A stretch of 64,000 nt of DNA. Source: an uncultured Psychroserpens sp. (lineage in GTDB: Bacteria; Bacteroidota; Bacteroidia; Flavobacteriales; Flavobacteriaceae). Both the position numbers and the translations under genes were made by a program. Below, in pieces: positions 18,159 to 25,532 of the stretch (its first letter is position 1; the number at the start of each line of letters is the position of its first letter). The stretch lies in assembly GCF_947492715.1 (NCBI RefSeq), contig NZ_CANLNS010000001.1:992001-1056000 (forward strand), read 5' to 3'. The notes below the pieces were generated by a model. It ran no database searches. It was not told the origin of the DNA and saw nothing but the letters and a program-made list of their open reading frames with translations.

Positions 18159-18282
18159 AGCCTCCATCGGCTTTACAATTACTGTTTACATGGACAGTAA
18201 CTGAAACACCTAATGCGTTGTTAAAAATAATTTTTCTAAAAAATCTCATTCCTCTGTAAGAATTGAATTTTGGATAAGCCAT
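18157..18282 (-). CDS. Candidate small protein, 41 aa, unrecognised
   Basis: An ATG at 18282, immediately after an in-frame stop, opens a 41-codon frame ending TAA at 18157. The protein starts MAYPKFNSYRG, continues with a basic, hydrophobic MRFFRKIIFNNALGVSVTVH stretch and ends NSNCKADGG, with one Cys. A second possible start at 18249 would give 30 aa. I do not recognise the family and see no signal peptide. Support for a real gene is contextual: an ECF-like promoter 39 nt upstream of the start, nearly identical to the one driving the sigma-factor operon on the other side of recA, and a long stem-loop plus an intrinsic terminator just downstream. It may be a small membrane-active or regulatory peptide; alternatively the transcript could act as an RNA. 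Confidence 0.45.
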   Translation of the reverse strand: MAYPKFNSYRGMRFFRKIIFNNALGVSVTVHVNSNCKADGG

Positions 18283-18320
18283 TTAAGGCTTGGTTATCAT
18301 AGCAAGATTTCCCAATCTCA

Positions 18321-18355
18321 ATTAGTAGATGCAAAAACTTTAAAAAGGTTGCGTC
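18321..18355 (-). promoter_or_regulatory. ECF sigma-type promoter of the 41-aa gene
   Basis: On the minus strand GACGCAACCTTTT (from 18355), then TGCATCTACTAAT (18333-18321), with 13 nt between CC and TGCATCTA. It matches the element at 19493-19527 in 25 of 26 box positions and in spacing. Confidence 0.65.
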
Positions 18356-18435
18356 ATAACCCTAAAAAAAATTAAAAGATGTTGTATTTTAGCTTTCCGC
18401 TATCAAAATAGTATTCATTAAAAATATTCAGATCA

Positions 18436-19434
18436 ATGAGCAGTGAAAAAGAAGCAAAATTAAAGGCATTAAAACTAACATTAGACAAACTAGACAAGGC
18501 ATACGGAAAGGGTACCGTTATGAAGATGAGTGACCAAGCAGTCATAGATGTAGATTCGATTTCTTCTGGATCTTTAGGTTTAGATATTGCTTTAGGTGTT
18601 GGTGGTTATCCTCGAGGACGCGTTATAGAAATATATGGCCCAGAATCATCAGGTAAAACAACATTAACATTACACGCTATTGCTGAGGCACAAAAAGCTG
18701 GAGGTATTGCTGCTTTTATTGATGCAGAACACGCCTTTGACAGAACATATGCCGAAAACTTGAATGTAGATATTGATAATTTAATTATTTCTCAACCTGA
18801 CAATGGAGAGCAAGCTCTAGAAATTGCAGATAATCTTATCCGTTCTGGTGCAATTGATATTGTGGTTATAGATTCTGTAGCGGCCTTAACACCTAAAAGT
18901 GAGATTGAAGGCGAAATGGGAGATTCAAAAATGGGATTGCACGCTCGATTAATGTCTCAAGCCCTAAGAAAATTAACAGGTTCTATTAGCAAAACGAATT
19001 GTACAGTAATCTTTATTAACCAATTGCGTGAAAAAATTGGTGTTATGTTCGGAAACCCTGAAACAACAACTGGTGGTAATGCATTAAAGTTCTACGCTTC
19101 TGTACGTTTAGATATTAGACGATCAACACAAATTAAAGAATCTGACGGAAATGTTGCTGGAAACAAGACTAGAGTAAAAGTTGTAAAAAACAAAGTAGCT
19201 CCTCCTTTTAAAATGTGTGAATTTGATATCATGTATGGTGAAGGAATTTCTAAAGTGGGAGAAATATTAGATATTGCTGTAGATCTCGAAATTATAAAAA
19301 AGAGCGGATCATGGTTTAGCTATGGAGACACCAAGTTAGGTCAAGGAAGAGATGCTGTAAAAGCATTAATAAAAGATAATCCAGAATTAATGGAAGAGCT
19401 AGAAGATAAAGTTCGAGAAAGCATTAATTCTTAG
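18436..19434 (+). CDS. recA: Recombinase RecA
   Basis: 332 aa, typical for flavobacterial RecA. The N-terminal segment [14 protein letters not shown], the Walker A motif GPESSGKT (about residues 66-73), FIDAEHAFD, the L1/L2 loop regions ([34 protein letters not shown]) and the GWFSYG-like [16 protein letters not shown] segment near the C-terminus are all present. It forms ATP-dependent filaments on single-stranded DNA for homologous recombination and, where LexA exists, stimulates LexA cleavage. The gene is monocistronic with its own terminator. I see no clear LexA box or sigma-A promoter upstream. Confidence 0.98.
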   Translation: MSSEKEAKLKALKLTLDKLDKAYGKGTVMKMSDQAVIDVDSISSGSLGLDIALGVGGYPRGRVIEIYGPESSGKTTLTLHAIAEAQKAGGIAAFIDAEHAFDRTYAENLNVDIDNLIISQPDNGEQALEIADNLIRSGAIDIVVIDSVAALTPKSEIEGEMGDSKMGLHARLMSQALRKLTGSISKTNCTVIFINQLREKIGVMFGNPETTTGGNALKFYASVRLDIRRSTQIKESDGNVAGNKTRVKVVKNKVAPPFKMCEFDIMYGEGISKVGEILDIAVDLEIIKKSGSWFSYGDTKLGQGRDAVKALIKDNPELMEELEDKVRESINS

Positions 19435-19454
19435 GCAATAATCACATATAAAAT

Positions 19455-19486
19455 AAAAAAATCCCTCTTTTTGGGATTTTTTTTTG
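19455..19486 (+). terminator. recA intrinsic terminator
   Basis: AAAAAATCCC / GGGATTTTTT stem followed by nine T residues, 20 nt after the recA stop. Confidence 0.85.
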
Positions 19487-19492
19487 TTTTTA

Positions 19493-19527
19493 GACGCAAC
19501 CTTTTGCTATGTTGTGCATCTATTAAT
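19493..19527 (+). promoter_or_regulatory. ECF sigma-type promoter of the lipoprotein-sigma-anti-sigma operon
   Basis: GACGCAACCTTTT (19493-19505) and TGCATCTATTAAT (19515-19527), with 13 nt between CC and TGCATCTA. The -35-like box has the AAC core seen in many ECF promoters. It lies 30 nt upstream of the lipoprotein ATG, consistent with autoregulation by the sigma factor encoded in this operon (inference). Confidence 0.65.
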
Positions 19528-19556
19528 AGAAATCGATACGTATTTCTAAATTTAAA

Positions 19557-19973
19557 ATGAATATGAAAAAGATAATTTTATTAAGCTTTTTGATGTTTTC
19601 GTTGTTCTCTTGTGAGATTTCAGACGACAACCCAAATTTTTATTATGAAGCCTTGCCTGTTGAATCTGTGGATATGCCTGAAACATTTCAATTTGGTGAA
19701 ACCTATGAAATTTTGTTGACTTATATAAAGCCAACAGATTGCCACGTGTACAACAACTTGTTTTATGAAAGTGATTTAAATCAACGGGATATTGCAATAG
19801 TTACTGCAGTATTTCCTGATAATGGATGTACTGAACTTAATGAAGAGGAAGAAGTTTCTTTTAATTTTAAAGTAACAAATACAGGCATATATACATTTAG
19901 GTTTTGGCAAGGCGAAGATTCTAGTAGTGGTCTTGACACCTATTTGATTGTAGAAGTTCCAGTAGAAGAATAA
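19557..19973 (+). CDS. Putative lipoprotein of unknown function, first gene of an ECF sigma operon
   Basis: 138 aa; an alternative ATG two codons in (19563) is equally possible. The N-terminus MKKIILLSFLMFSLFSCE is a lipoprotein signal with a lipobox ending in Cys, so the mature protein (about 118 aa) should be anchored in the envelope. The mature part is acidic, predicted to be a beta-rich single domain, with FQFGETYEILLTYIKPTDCH, DNGCTELN and a final strand-like DTYLIVEVPVE; two Cys could form a disulfide. I do not recognise a family. Its position, 21 nt before an ECF sigma gene and directly after an ECF-like promoter, suggests a sensor or target in the same envelope response. Confidence 0.75.
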   Translation: MNMKKIILLSFLMFSLFSCEISDDNPNFYYEALPVESVDMPETFQFGETYEILLTYIKPTDCHVYNNLFYESDLNQRDIAIVTAVFPDNGCTELNEEEEVSFNFKVTNTGIYTFRFWQGEDSSSGLDTYLIVEVPVEE

Positions 19974-19994
19974 AAACTAAATAAACCTAACCAT

Positions 19995-20537
19995 TTGAGT
20001 TTAGAACAACTCATAGAGCGATGTAAAAAAAATGATGCTCAAGCACAAAGTCAACTATATAAGCTATATGCGAGTAAACTGTTTTCGATTTGCTTGAAGT
20101 ATTCACGTAACTATGCCGAGGCAGAAGACAATTTGCAGGATGCATACATTACGGTTTTTAAAAAAATAGATCAGTTTAAAAACAAAGGCTCTTTAGAAGG
20201 TTGGATGAAACGAATAACGATTAACACTGCATTACAAAGGTATAGAAGTGCTGGTGTTTTTGACATTATTAATGAAGATCGAATTGAAGATGTAAGCGTT
20301 GATGTAGATGATGATGATATTAGCATTGATTTTTTGCTAAACATTATTCAAGAATTACCTGATCGTTATCGATTGGTATTTAATTTATATGCCTTAGACG
20401 ATTATTCGCATAAGGAAATTGCGAACATGTTAGATATTTCGACAGGAACATCAAAATCAAATTTAGCTAGAGCTAGATTGATTTTAAAAGATAAAATAGA
20501 ACAATACAAAGCGAAACCCAATTCGCAAAGTTTATAA
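19995..20537 (+). CDS. RNA polymerase ECF sigma factor
   Basis: 180 aa, starting at a TTG (MSLEQLIERCKK after initiation) with no ATG nearby, which fits the usual N-terminus of this group. Region 2 is AEDNLQDAYITVFKKIDQF followed by GSLEGWMKRITINTALQRYR; region 4 is DDYSHKEIANMLDISTGTSK with a helix-turn-helix. It should direct RNA polymerase to a small set of promoters, probably including GACGCAACC-13-TGCATCTA at 19493 and 18321 (inference). Its TAA stop overlaps the ATG of the next gene by one base (TAATG), coupling it to its presumed anti-sigma factor. Confidence 0.9.
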   Translation: MSLEQLIERCKKNDAQAQSQLYKLYASKLFSICLKYSRNYAEAEDNLQDAYITVFKKIDQFKNKGSLEGWMKRITINTALQRYRSAGVFDIINEDRIEDVSVDVDDDDISIDFLLNIIQELPDRYRLVFNLYALDDYSHKEIANMLDISTGTSKSNLARARLILKDKIEQYKAKPNSQSL

Positions 20538-22132
20538 TGAGTGAAAAGAAAAACATAGACAAACTCTTTAAAGAGCAACTCAAAGATTTTGAGGTTGCTC
20601 CTAATGATGCTGTCTGGGAAAATATAGAGCGTGAGCTCCATAAAGACAAGCGCAAGCGTCGTGTTATTCCTATCTGGTGGAAAATAGCAGGTGTTGCCGC
20701 TGCGTTACTTTTATTATTTACCGTAGGACAAAAATTGTTTAGTCCTAATGACAGTGCTATCGAGCAAGAAGTTGTTGATACAAATAAGTCAAGTAACGAT
20801 ACTAGCAATGATACTAACGATACAGGTAACACAAAATCTTCAGACTTAAATACATCTAAAGATTTAGACGATACGCCAATTGTAGATAATCATAATTCTA
20901 AAAATGATGACCACAGTAGTATCACCGACAATTCAAACAACGATTTAACAAATTCAGAAGATTCAAATAACAAAACGACAGTAGTCTCTTCAAAAGAAAA
21001 AAAGAAGACATCATCATTTAAAGATAAATCGCTAATAAAAAACAAATCTTTGAAAGAACATGCCGTTGCAAATAAAAATAACAACCAACTTCCTCAGAAA
21101 AATAAAACAAAGACAGCAACCACTGTTAACACAAACAAAGAAGCTGTAGCCAATACCTCAAACGATTCTAAATTAAACAAAGACAATGATTTAAACCCTG
21201 TTAACAAGGAGAAATCTGAAATTGACAAACTCATAAATGACATCAAAAAATCTAAAGAAACTCAAGTAACTTCTTCGACTCCTGATAAAGAAAATGCGGC
21301 ATTAGCTATAGATACATCAAAATCAAAAGACGCAATTAAAAAAGAAAATGATATTGAAACAGCCATTGCAGAAGCCGAAAAAAATAAAGATGAAACCGAA
21401 GAACCAGAAGAGCTTCTAAAACGCTGGAGTGTTGCTCCTAATGTAGCACCTGTTTATTTTAATACTCTAGGGAAAGGATCTCCAATTGACGATCAATTCA
21501 TTAACAACACCAAAGAAGGCGATGTTAATGTAAGTTATGGTGTTAAAGGAAGTTATGCTATTAATAAAAAATTAAAAATTAGAGCTGGTATTAATAAGGT
21601 AGATCTTGGGTATACTACAAATAATGTTGTGGCATTTACAAGACCTACAAGCTCTGGTAATAATACGAGGCAATTGCAAAATATTAAGCTTCATGATTCT
21701 ACCACCACATTTATTAGTGCCAATAGTATAAGCTATACAACTGGTCCTGAGATTCTATTTACAAAAGAACAAGGCTCAATAGACCAACAGCTTGGTTTTA
21801 TTGAAGTACCAATAGAAGTTGAGTACAGCCTAATAGATAAAAAAATAGGCTTAAACCTTATTGGAGGGTTTAGTACGCTGTTTTTGAGTAATAATGAAAT
21901 ATACTCGGTTCAAAATAATGGCGATAGAGCATTTTTAGGTGAAGCTACAAATATTAACGATATGAGTTATAGTGCCAATTTTGGAATTGGAGTGAACTAT
22001 AACATTTCAAAACAATTACGATTTAATCTTGAACCTACGTTCAAGTATCAAATTAACACCTTTAATGATACGTCTGGTGATTTCCAACCGTTCTTCATTG
22101 GTGTTTATACAGGACTTAGTTTTAAGTTTTAG
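20537..22132 (+). CDS. Anti-sigma factor fused to an outer-membrane beta-barrel (dual membrane-spanning type)
   Basis: 531 aa. Residues 1-45 are cytoplasmic and helical (KLFKEQLKDFEVAPNDAVWENIE), typical of the anti-sigma segment in this group. A single inner-membrane helix follows (about 46-66, WWKIAGVAAALLLLFTVG). Residues about 70-290 are a long Asn/Ser/Asp/Lys-rich low-complexity linker, long enough to cross the periplasm. Residues about 295-531 are a beta-barrel of alternating strands ending in Phe (LSFKF), the outer-membrane insertion signal. The same architecture has been described in Bacteroides as dual membrane-spanning anti-sigma (Dma) factors controlling ECF sigma factors and vesiculation. 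It is translationally coupled to the sigma gene. Barrel strand number and ligand cannot be told from sequence. Confidence 0.8.
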   Translation: MSEKKNIDKLFKEQLKDFEVAPNDAVWENIERELHKDKRKRRVIPIWWKIAGVAAALLLLFTVGQKLFSPNDSAIEQEVVDTNKSSNDTSNDTNDTGNTKSSDLNTSKDLDDTPIVDNHNSKNDDHSSITDNSNNDLTNSEDSNNKTTVVSSKEKKKTSSFKDKSLIKNKSLKEHAVANKNNNQLPQKNKTKTATTVNTNKEAVANTSNDSKLNKDNDLNPVNKEKSEIDKLINDIKKSKETQVTSSTPDKENAALAIDTSKSKDAIKKENDIETAIAEAEKNKDETEEPEELLKRWSVAPNVAPVYFNTLGKGSPIDDQFINNTKEGDVNVSYGVKGSYAINKKLKIRAGINKVDLGYTTNNVVAFTRPTSSGNNTRQLQNIKLHDSTTTFISANSISYTTGPEILFTKEQGSIDQQLGFIEVPIEVEYSLIDKKIGLNLIGGFSTLFLSNNEIYSVQNNGDRAFLGEATNINDMSYSANFGIGVNYNISKQLRFNLEPTFKYQINTFNDTSGDFQPFFIGVYTGLSFKF

Positions 22133-22177
22133 GTTTTTTAGTTGGTTAGATAGTTATTGCAAACTTCGCAATGATGA

Positions 22178-22212
22178 CGAAAAGCTGCTCTGTGCCAAGG
22201 GCAGCTTTTTTT
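22178..22212 (+). terminator. Intrinsic terminator after the anti-sigma gene
   Basis: AAAAGCTGC / GCAGCTTTTTTT stem with a 12-nt loop. The U-tract is on the plus strand, and it could also serve the convergent plsC weakly. Confidence 0.8.
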
Positions 22213-22948
22213 AACCGTTATATAGGTCTAATTGCTGTAACAATAAGTTCCGCGCTTCTTTATTAACACCTTTAGTGTCTTCTATAGTTAATCCTTCGGT
22301 TGAAATAAACTTATGAATTTTTGCACGCATTTTTCCAGGGCTTCCACTAAAAAAAGTATATGAAAATCGCTTTTTGTTATCCCCAAAAGTAATTGGAACA
22401 ATAGGAATATGATGGTTAATTGCCATTCTAAAAGCACCATCTTTAAAATCATCTAAGATCACATCTTCGTCAGGTACTCCTCCTTCAGGAAAGATACAAA
22501 TGCTCATCCCTTGTTTGAGTCGTCGCTGTGCTCTTAGAAACACCGTTTGCCTACTTTTAGCACTACTTCTATCTACTAAAATACTTGTTCGTTTATAAAA
22601 GAATCCAAATAATGGGATTTTTGCTAGCTCTTTTTTCCCTACAAATACAAAAGGGTTCTTTACAGTCACAAGCATCAACATGATATCAGTCATAGATGTA
22701 TGATTGGCAATAAACATATAGCTTTTTTCAGGTTCGGGCGTTTGCTCTCGCTCTATCTTAACACGAAAACCCATACCAATTAAAATGAAACGCGCCCAAA
22801 AACGAGCAAGTTTAAAAAAGAAGGGATACCATGACTCTTTTAAAATAGAAAGTATTAAAATTGGTAAGAGTACAACAATGGGTAAAGCCACTAAAATATA
22901 GAACCAAATGCGGTATAATAACCAAAATATGTACTTAAAAAACTTCAT
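22211..22948 (-). CDS. plsC: 1-acyl-sn-glycerol-3-phosphate acyltransferase
   Basis: The ATG at 22948 gives MKFFKYIFWLLYRIW; a TTG three codons upstream lies inside the -7 element and is unlikely. 245 aa. One or two N-terminal membrane segments (about 5-40) are followed by the PlsC domain with NHTSMTDI (catalytic HxxxxD), KKELAKIPLFGFF, and FPEGGVPDE (acceptor-binding motif). It acylates lysophosphatidic acid to phosphatidic acid at the inner membrane in phospholipid synthesis. A TACTTTTG element ends 7 nt upstream of the ATG, so the mRNA may be leaderless. Confidence 0.9.
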   Translation of the reverse strand: MKFFKYIFWLLYRIWFYILVALPIVVLLPILILSILKESWYPFFFKLARFWARFILIGMGFRVKIEREQTPEPEKSYMFIANHTSMTDIMLMLVTVKNPFVFVGKKELAKIPLFGFFYKRTSILVDRSSAKSRQTVFLRAQRRLKQGMSICIFPEGGVPDEDVILDDFKDGAFRMAINHHIPIVPITFGDNKKRFSYTFFSGSPGKMRAKIHKFISTEGLTIEDTKGVNKEARNLLLQQLDLYNG

Positions 22949-22954
22949 ATGCGC

Positions 22955-22962
22955 CAAAAGTA
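22955..22962 (-). promoter_or_regulatory. -7 element of plsC (possible leaderless transcript)
   Basis: TACTTTTG on the minus strand matches TAnnTTTG exactly and ends 6-7 nt before the ATG at 22948. No clear -33 box is seen at the usual spacing. Confidence 0.5.
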
Positions 22963-22970
22963 CACAATTG

Positions 22971-23003
22971 TTTTGAGCTATTTAATTAAAAAAAATACCT
23001 TTG
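22971..23003 (+). promoter_or_regulatory. trpS promoter, Bacteroidota sigma-A type
   Basis: TTTTG (22971-22975), a 20-nt spacer and TACCTTTG (22996-23003) match the consensus fully. It is divergent from and adjacent to the plsC promoter. Confidence 0.75.
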
Positions 23004-23036
23004 CTGACGATATAAGTTTAATTTATTAAAACAGAT

Positions 23037-23076
23037 TTCCGCTGGAGTCTATCTTAAGCGGAGCCGAAAGGCGGAA
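23037..23076 (+). promoter_or_regulatory. trpS leader with two mutually exclusive hairpins, or a dispersed repeat
   Basis: In the 5' leader, TCCGCT (23038-23043) can pair with AGCGGA (23057-23062), or TTCCGC (23037-23042) with GCGGAA (23071-23076). The second arm ends 7 nt before the trpS ATG at 23084. The stretch also resembles the ATCCTGAGCGNAGTCGAAGG-type dispersed repeats of Bacteroidota. Confidence 0.5.
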
Positions 23077-23083
23077 CGTAAAT

Positions 23084-24055
23084 ATGGCAAGAATACTTAC
23101 AGGAATACAAAGTACAGGAACACCACACTTAGGTAATATACTAGGCGCTATTATACCTGCAATAGAGATGGCAAATGACGATACAAATGATTCGTTTCTG
23201 TTTATCGCAGACATGCACTCGTTAACGCAAATAAAAGATGCAGAAACACTTCGTCAAAACACATATTCAACGGCCGCAACATGGTTAGCATTTGGATTAG
23301 ACATTAATAATACGGTCTTTTATAGACAAAGTGATATTCCTCAGGTTACTGAGTTATCATGGTATTTAAGTTGTTTCTTCCCTTTCCAACGTTTAACCTT
23401 AGCTCATAGTTTTAAAGATAAATCAGACCGCTTGGAAGATGTGAATGCTGGATTATTCACCTACCCAATGTTGATGGCTGCCGATATTCTCTTGTATGAT
23501 TCTGAAATTATCCCTGTTGGAAAAGATCAGCTGCAACATATAGAAATGACACGTGATGTTGCTTCTCGTTTTCATGCTAAAATGGGAGGTGAAACGTTTG
23601 TTTTACCAGAAGGAAAAGTTCATAAAAATACCATGCTCGTTCCGGGAACTGATGGCGCGAAAATGAGTAAGAGTAAAGGAAATATTATAAATATCTTCTT
23701 ACCTGAGAAAAAATTGCGCAAGCAAATTATGTCGATAGAAACCGACAGTACTCCTCTTGAAGATCCTAAAGATTGGAAAACGTGTAACTGTTTCGCTTTA
23801 TATGCCTTATTAGCTTCTGAAGACAAGATTAAAACTATGAAAGCTAATTATGAGAATGGTGGTTATGGTTACGGCCATGCTAAACAAGCGCTATTTGAAT
23901 TAATCATAGAAAAGTTTTCTACACAGCGTGAACGTTACAATCATTATATGGCCAACCTCAACGAAGTAGATGATGCTCTAGCCGTTGGTGCCGAAAAAGC
24001 TAAAGCGGTTGCTAATGACGTTTTAAAGCGAGTACGCGAAAAGGTTGGATACTAG
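23084..24055 (+). CDS. trpS: Tryptophanyl-tRNA synthetase
   Basis: 323 aa class Ic aminoacyl-tRNA synthetase. The HIGH-equivalent motif is GTPHLGN (about residues 12-18), DMHSLTQ and VGKDQLQHIEMTRD form the tryptophan and ATP site, and KMSKS lies at residues 193-197. It charges tRNA-Trp in the cytoplasm. The 80-nt leader between the mapped promoter and the ATG contains alternative hairpins that could control expression. A small membrane-protein gene follows 34 nt after the stop. Confidence 0.97.
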   Translation: MARILTGIQSTGTPHLGNILGAIIPAIEMANDDTNDSFLFIADMHSLTQIKDAETLRQNTYSTAATWLAFGLDINNTVFYRQSDIPQVTELSWYLSCFFPFQRLTLAHSFKDKSDRLEDVNAGLFTYPMLMAADILLYDSEIIPVGKDQLQHIEMTRDVASRFHAKMGGETFVLPEGKVHKNTMLVPGTDGAKMSKSKGNIINIFLPEKKLRKQIMSIETDSTPLEDPKDWKTCNCFALYALLASEDKIKTMKANYENGGYGYGHAKQALFELIIEKFSTQRERYNHYMANLNEVDDALAVGAEKAKAVANDVLKRVREKVGY

Positions 24056-24089
24056 GTAACATTTGAATCCTATTTCATACTAATTAGGT

Positions 24090-24323
24090 ATGATACGATC
24101 TTTTCTTTTATGGCTAAAAGGTTATGTTAGATTGGTTTTGGTGTATGTTTTATTTTTCTTTTTAATTCGCCCAATTACTGAGTTCCTAACACTATTCGAT
24201 TTTTTGCATGACATAAAAGACGAGACACTAATTCTTACGGTCATTTTATTAGATCTTCTGATATGCTCTTTTATCATTAAGTCGATTCAACATTTTTTTA
24301 AGAGGCTTCAGGATGCCGAATAA
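24090..24323 (+). CDS. Small two-helix membrane protein of unknown function
   Basis: 77 aa with two hydrophobic segments (about 12-35 and 47-66) separated by an acidic loop (FLHDIKDETL) and ending in a basic/acidic tail. No known family is recognised. It follows trpS by 34 nt on the same strand and is probably co-transcribed. It ends 5 nt from the convergent dprA stop. The composition and hydrophobic pattern support a real gene. Confidence 0.65.
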   Translation: MIRSFLLWLKGYVRLVLVYVLFFFLIRPITEFLTLFDFLHDIKDETLILTVILLDLLICSFIIKSIQHFFKRLQDAE

Positions 24324-24328
24324 AACCA

Positions 24329-25432
24329 CTAAACCAGTTCAAACAACTTTCCTGGTAATGGCCTCGTAATGCCTTTTAATTCCATGGTCAATAAAATACT
24401 AGCAGCCTTGAAAATGGGCATTTGGCATTCTAAAGCAATGACATCTAATAACTGCTTATCGTTTTCTTTAAGGAAATTATAGATCACTTTTTCTTCCGAA
24501 GTTAATTCTACAAACAGTCGTTTTTGTATTACTGGTTTTTTAAAATCTTCTAATTGCCAATTAAGCATATAAGCAATATCTAAAGGGTTAGATAATAGAT
24601 GAGCTTGTTGAGTTTTAATCAAATTATTACAACCAATGCTTTGATTGTCTGTTGCTCGACCAGGAACGGCAAAGACATCGCGATTATAAGAATTAGCAAT
24701 ATCTGCTGTAACGAGGCTCCCTCCTTTTGATGCAGATTCTATCACAATAGTAGCCTCGCTAATGCCAGCAATAATTCGGTTTCGTTTTAGAAAATTATTG
24801 CGATCAAAACTTGATGTGCTCCAAAAGTCTGTAAGAAATCCACCATTTCGATTAACATCTGTCACGTACTTTTTGTGCGATTTAGGATAGATTTGATTCA
24901 GCCCATGCGCCAAACATCCAATGGTTTGGAGTTTGTGTTTTATGGCCAATTTATGCGCTGTGATATCTGTTCCGTAGGCAAAGCCAGATACGATGACAGG
25001 ATCAAAAGCAGCGAGTTGATCAATAAGTTTTTCACAAAAACTCACACCATAACTCGTAATTTTTCGAGTACCAACAATACTAATAAGTCGTCGTTTTTGT
25101 AGATTGATATTTCCAGATTGAAATAATACCATTGGACCATCAATGCAATGTTTTAATTTCGTTGGATAATCGTCATCAGTAAAATATAGACATGTGATGT
25201 CATTATCCTTAATAAATTGTAATTCGGTCTCAGCAGCTTTTAAATGTTTGGATGCGCAAAGGTTTTTAATCATCGTAAGACCGATACCGTCTATTTTAAG
25301 GAGATTGGTCTTCTTCTCTTTTAAAACGGCTTCAGCAGAACCACAATGACTTATCAGTTTTTTGGCAGTTACATCTCCAATTTTAGGAACATGTTGCAAG
25401 GCAAGTATATATATCAAATCTTGATTTGTCAT
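24329..25432 (-). CDS. dprA: DNA processing protein DprA
   Basis: The ATG at 25432 (MTNQDLIYILALQHVPKIGD) is preferred over one eight codons upstream; 367 aa. An N-terminal helix-hairpin-helix/SAM-like domain (KIGDVTAKKLISHCG, KIDGIG) precedes the Rossmann-like DprA core with VGTRKITSYG, SGFAYGTDITAHKLAI, NRIIAGISEATIVIESASKGGSLVTA and VPGRATDNQS, and a C-terminal winged-helix domain (about 290-367). DprA binds incoming single-stranded DNA and loads RecA during natural transformation. No other competence gene is adjacent. Confidence 0.95.
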   Translation of the reverse strand: MTNQDLIYILALQHVPKIGDVTAKKLISHCGSAEAVLKEKKTNLLKIDGIGLTMIKNLCASKHLKAAETELQFIKDNDITCLYFTDDDYPTKLKHCIDGPMVLFQSGNINLQKRRLISIVGTRKITSYGVSFCEKLIDQLAAFDPVIVSGFAYGTDITAHKLAIKHKLQTIGCLAHGLNQIYPKSHKKYVTDVNRNGGFLTDFWSTSSFDRNNFLKRNRIIAGISEATIVIESASKGGSLVTADIANSYNRDVFAVPGRATDNQSIGCNNLIKTQQAHLLSNPLDIAYMLNWQLEDFKKPVIQKRLFVELTSEEKVIYNFLKENDKQLLDVIALECQMPIFKAASILLTMELKGITRPLPGKLFELV

Positions 25433-25519
25433 GTATAGTATATTTTCTATATGCAAGAAACAAAATTTTACTTGTTAATAAATACTTATTCGGAAGTTTT
25501 ATTCGCATTTAAAAATTTT

Positions 25520-25527
25520 TAACTTTG
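25520..25527 (+). promoter_or_regulatory. -7 element 5 nt upstream of the HU-SPOR gene
   Basis: TAACTTTG is an exact TAnnTTTG match ending 5 nt before the ATG at 25533, so the transcript would be leaderless or nearly so. The -33 region (GTTTTATT) is weak. Confidence 0.5.
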
Positions 25528-25532
25528 TTTTT

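Noticed and set aside
22141-22175. ACTTCGCAATGATGAC in the gap before the terminator at 22178 as part of a dispersed repeat
   Set aside because: Too short and imperfect to support without a genome-wide comparison.
23004-23083. T-box riboswitch upstream of trpS
   Set aside because: The leader is only about 75 nt, lacks a T-box sequence and specifier stem, and T-boxes are not typical of Bacteroidota.
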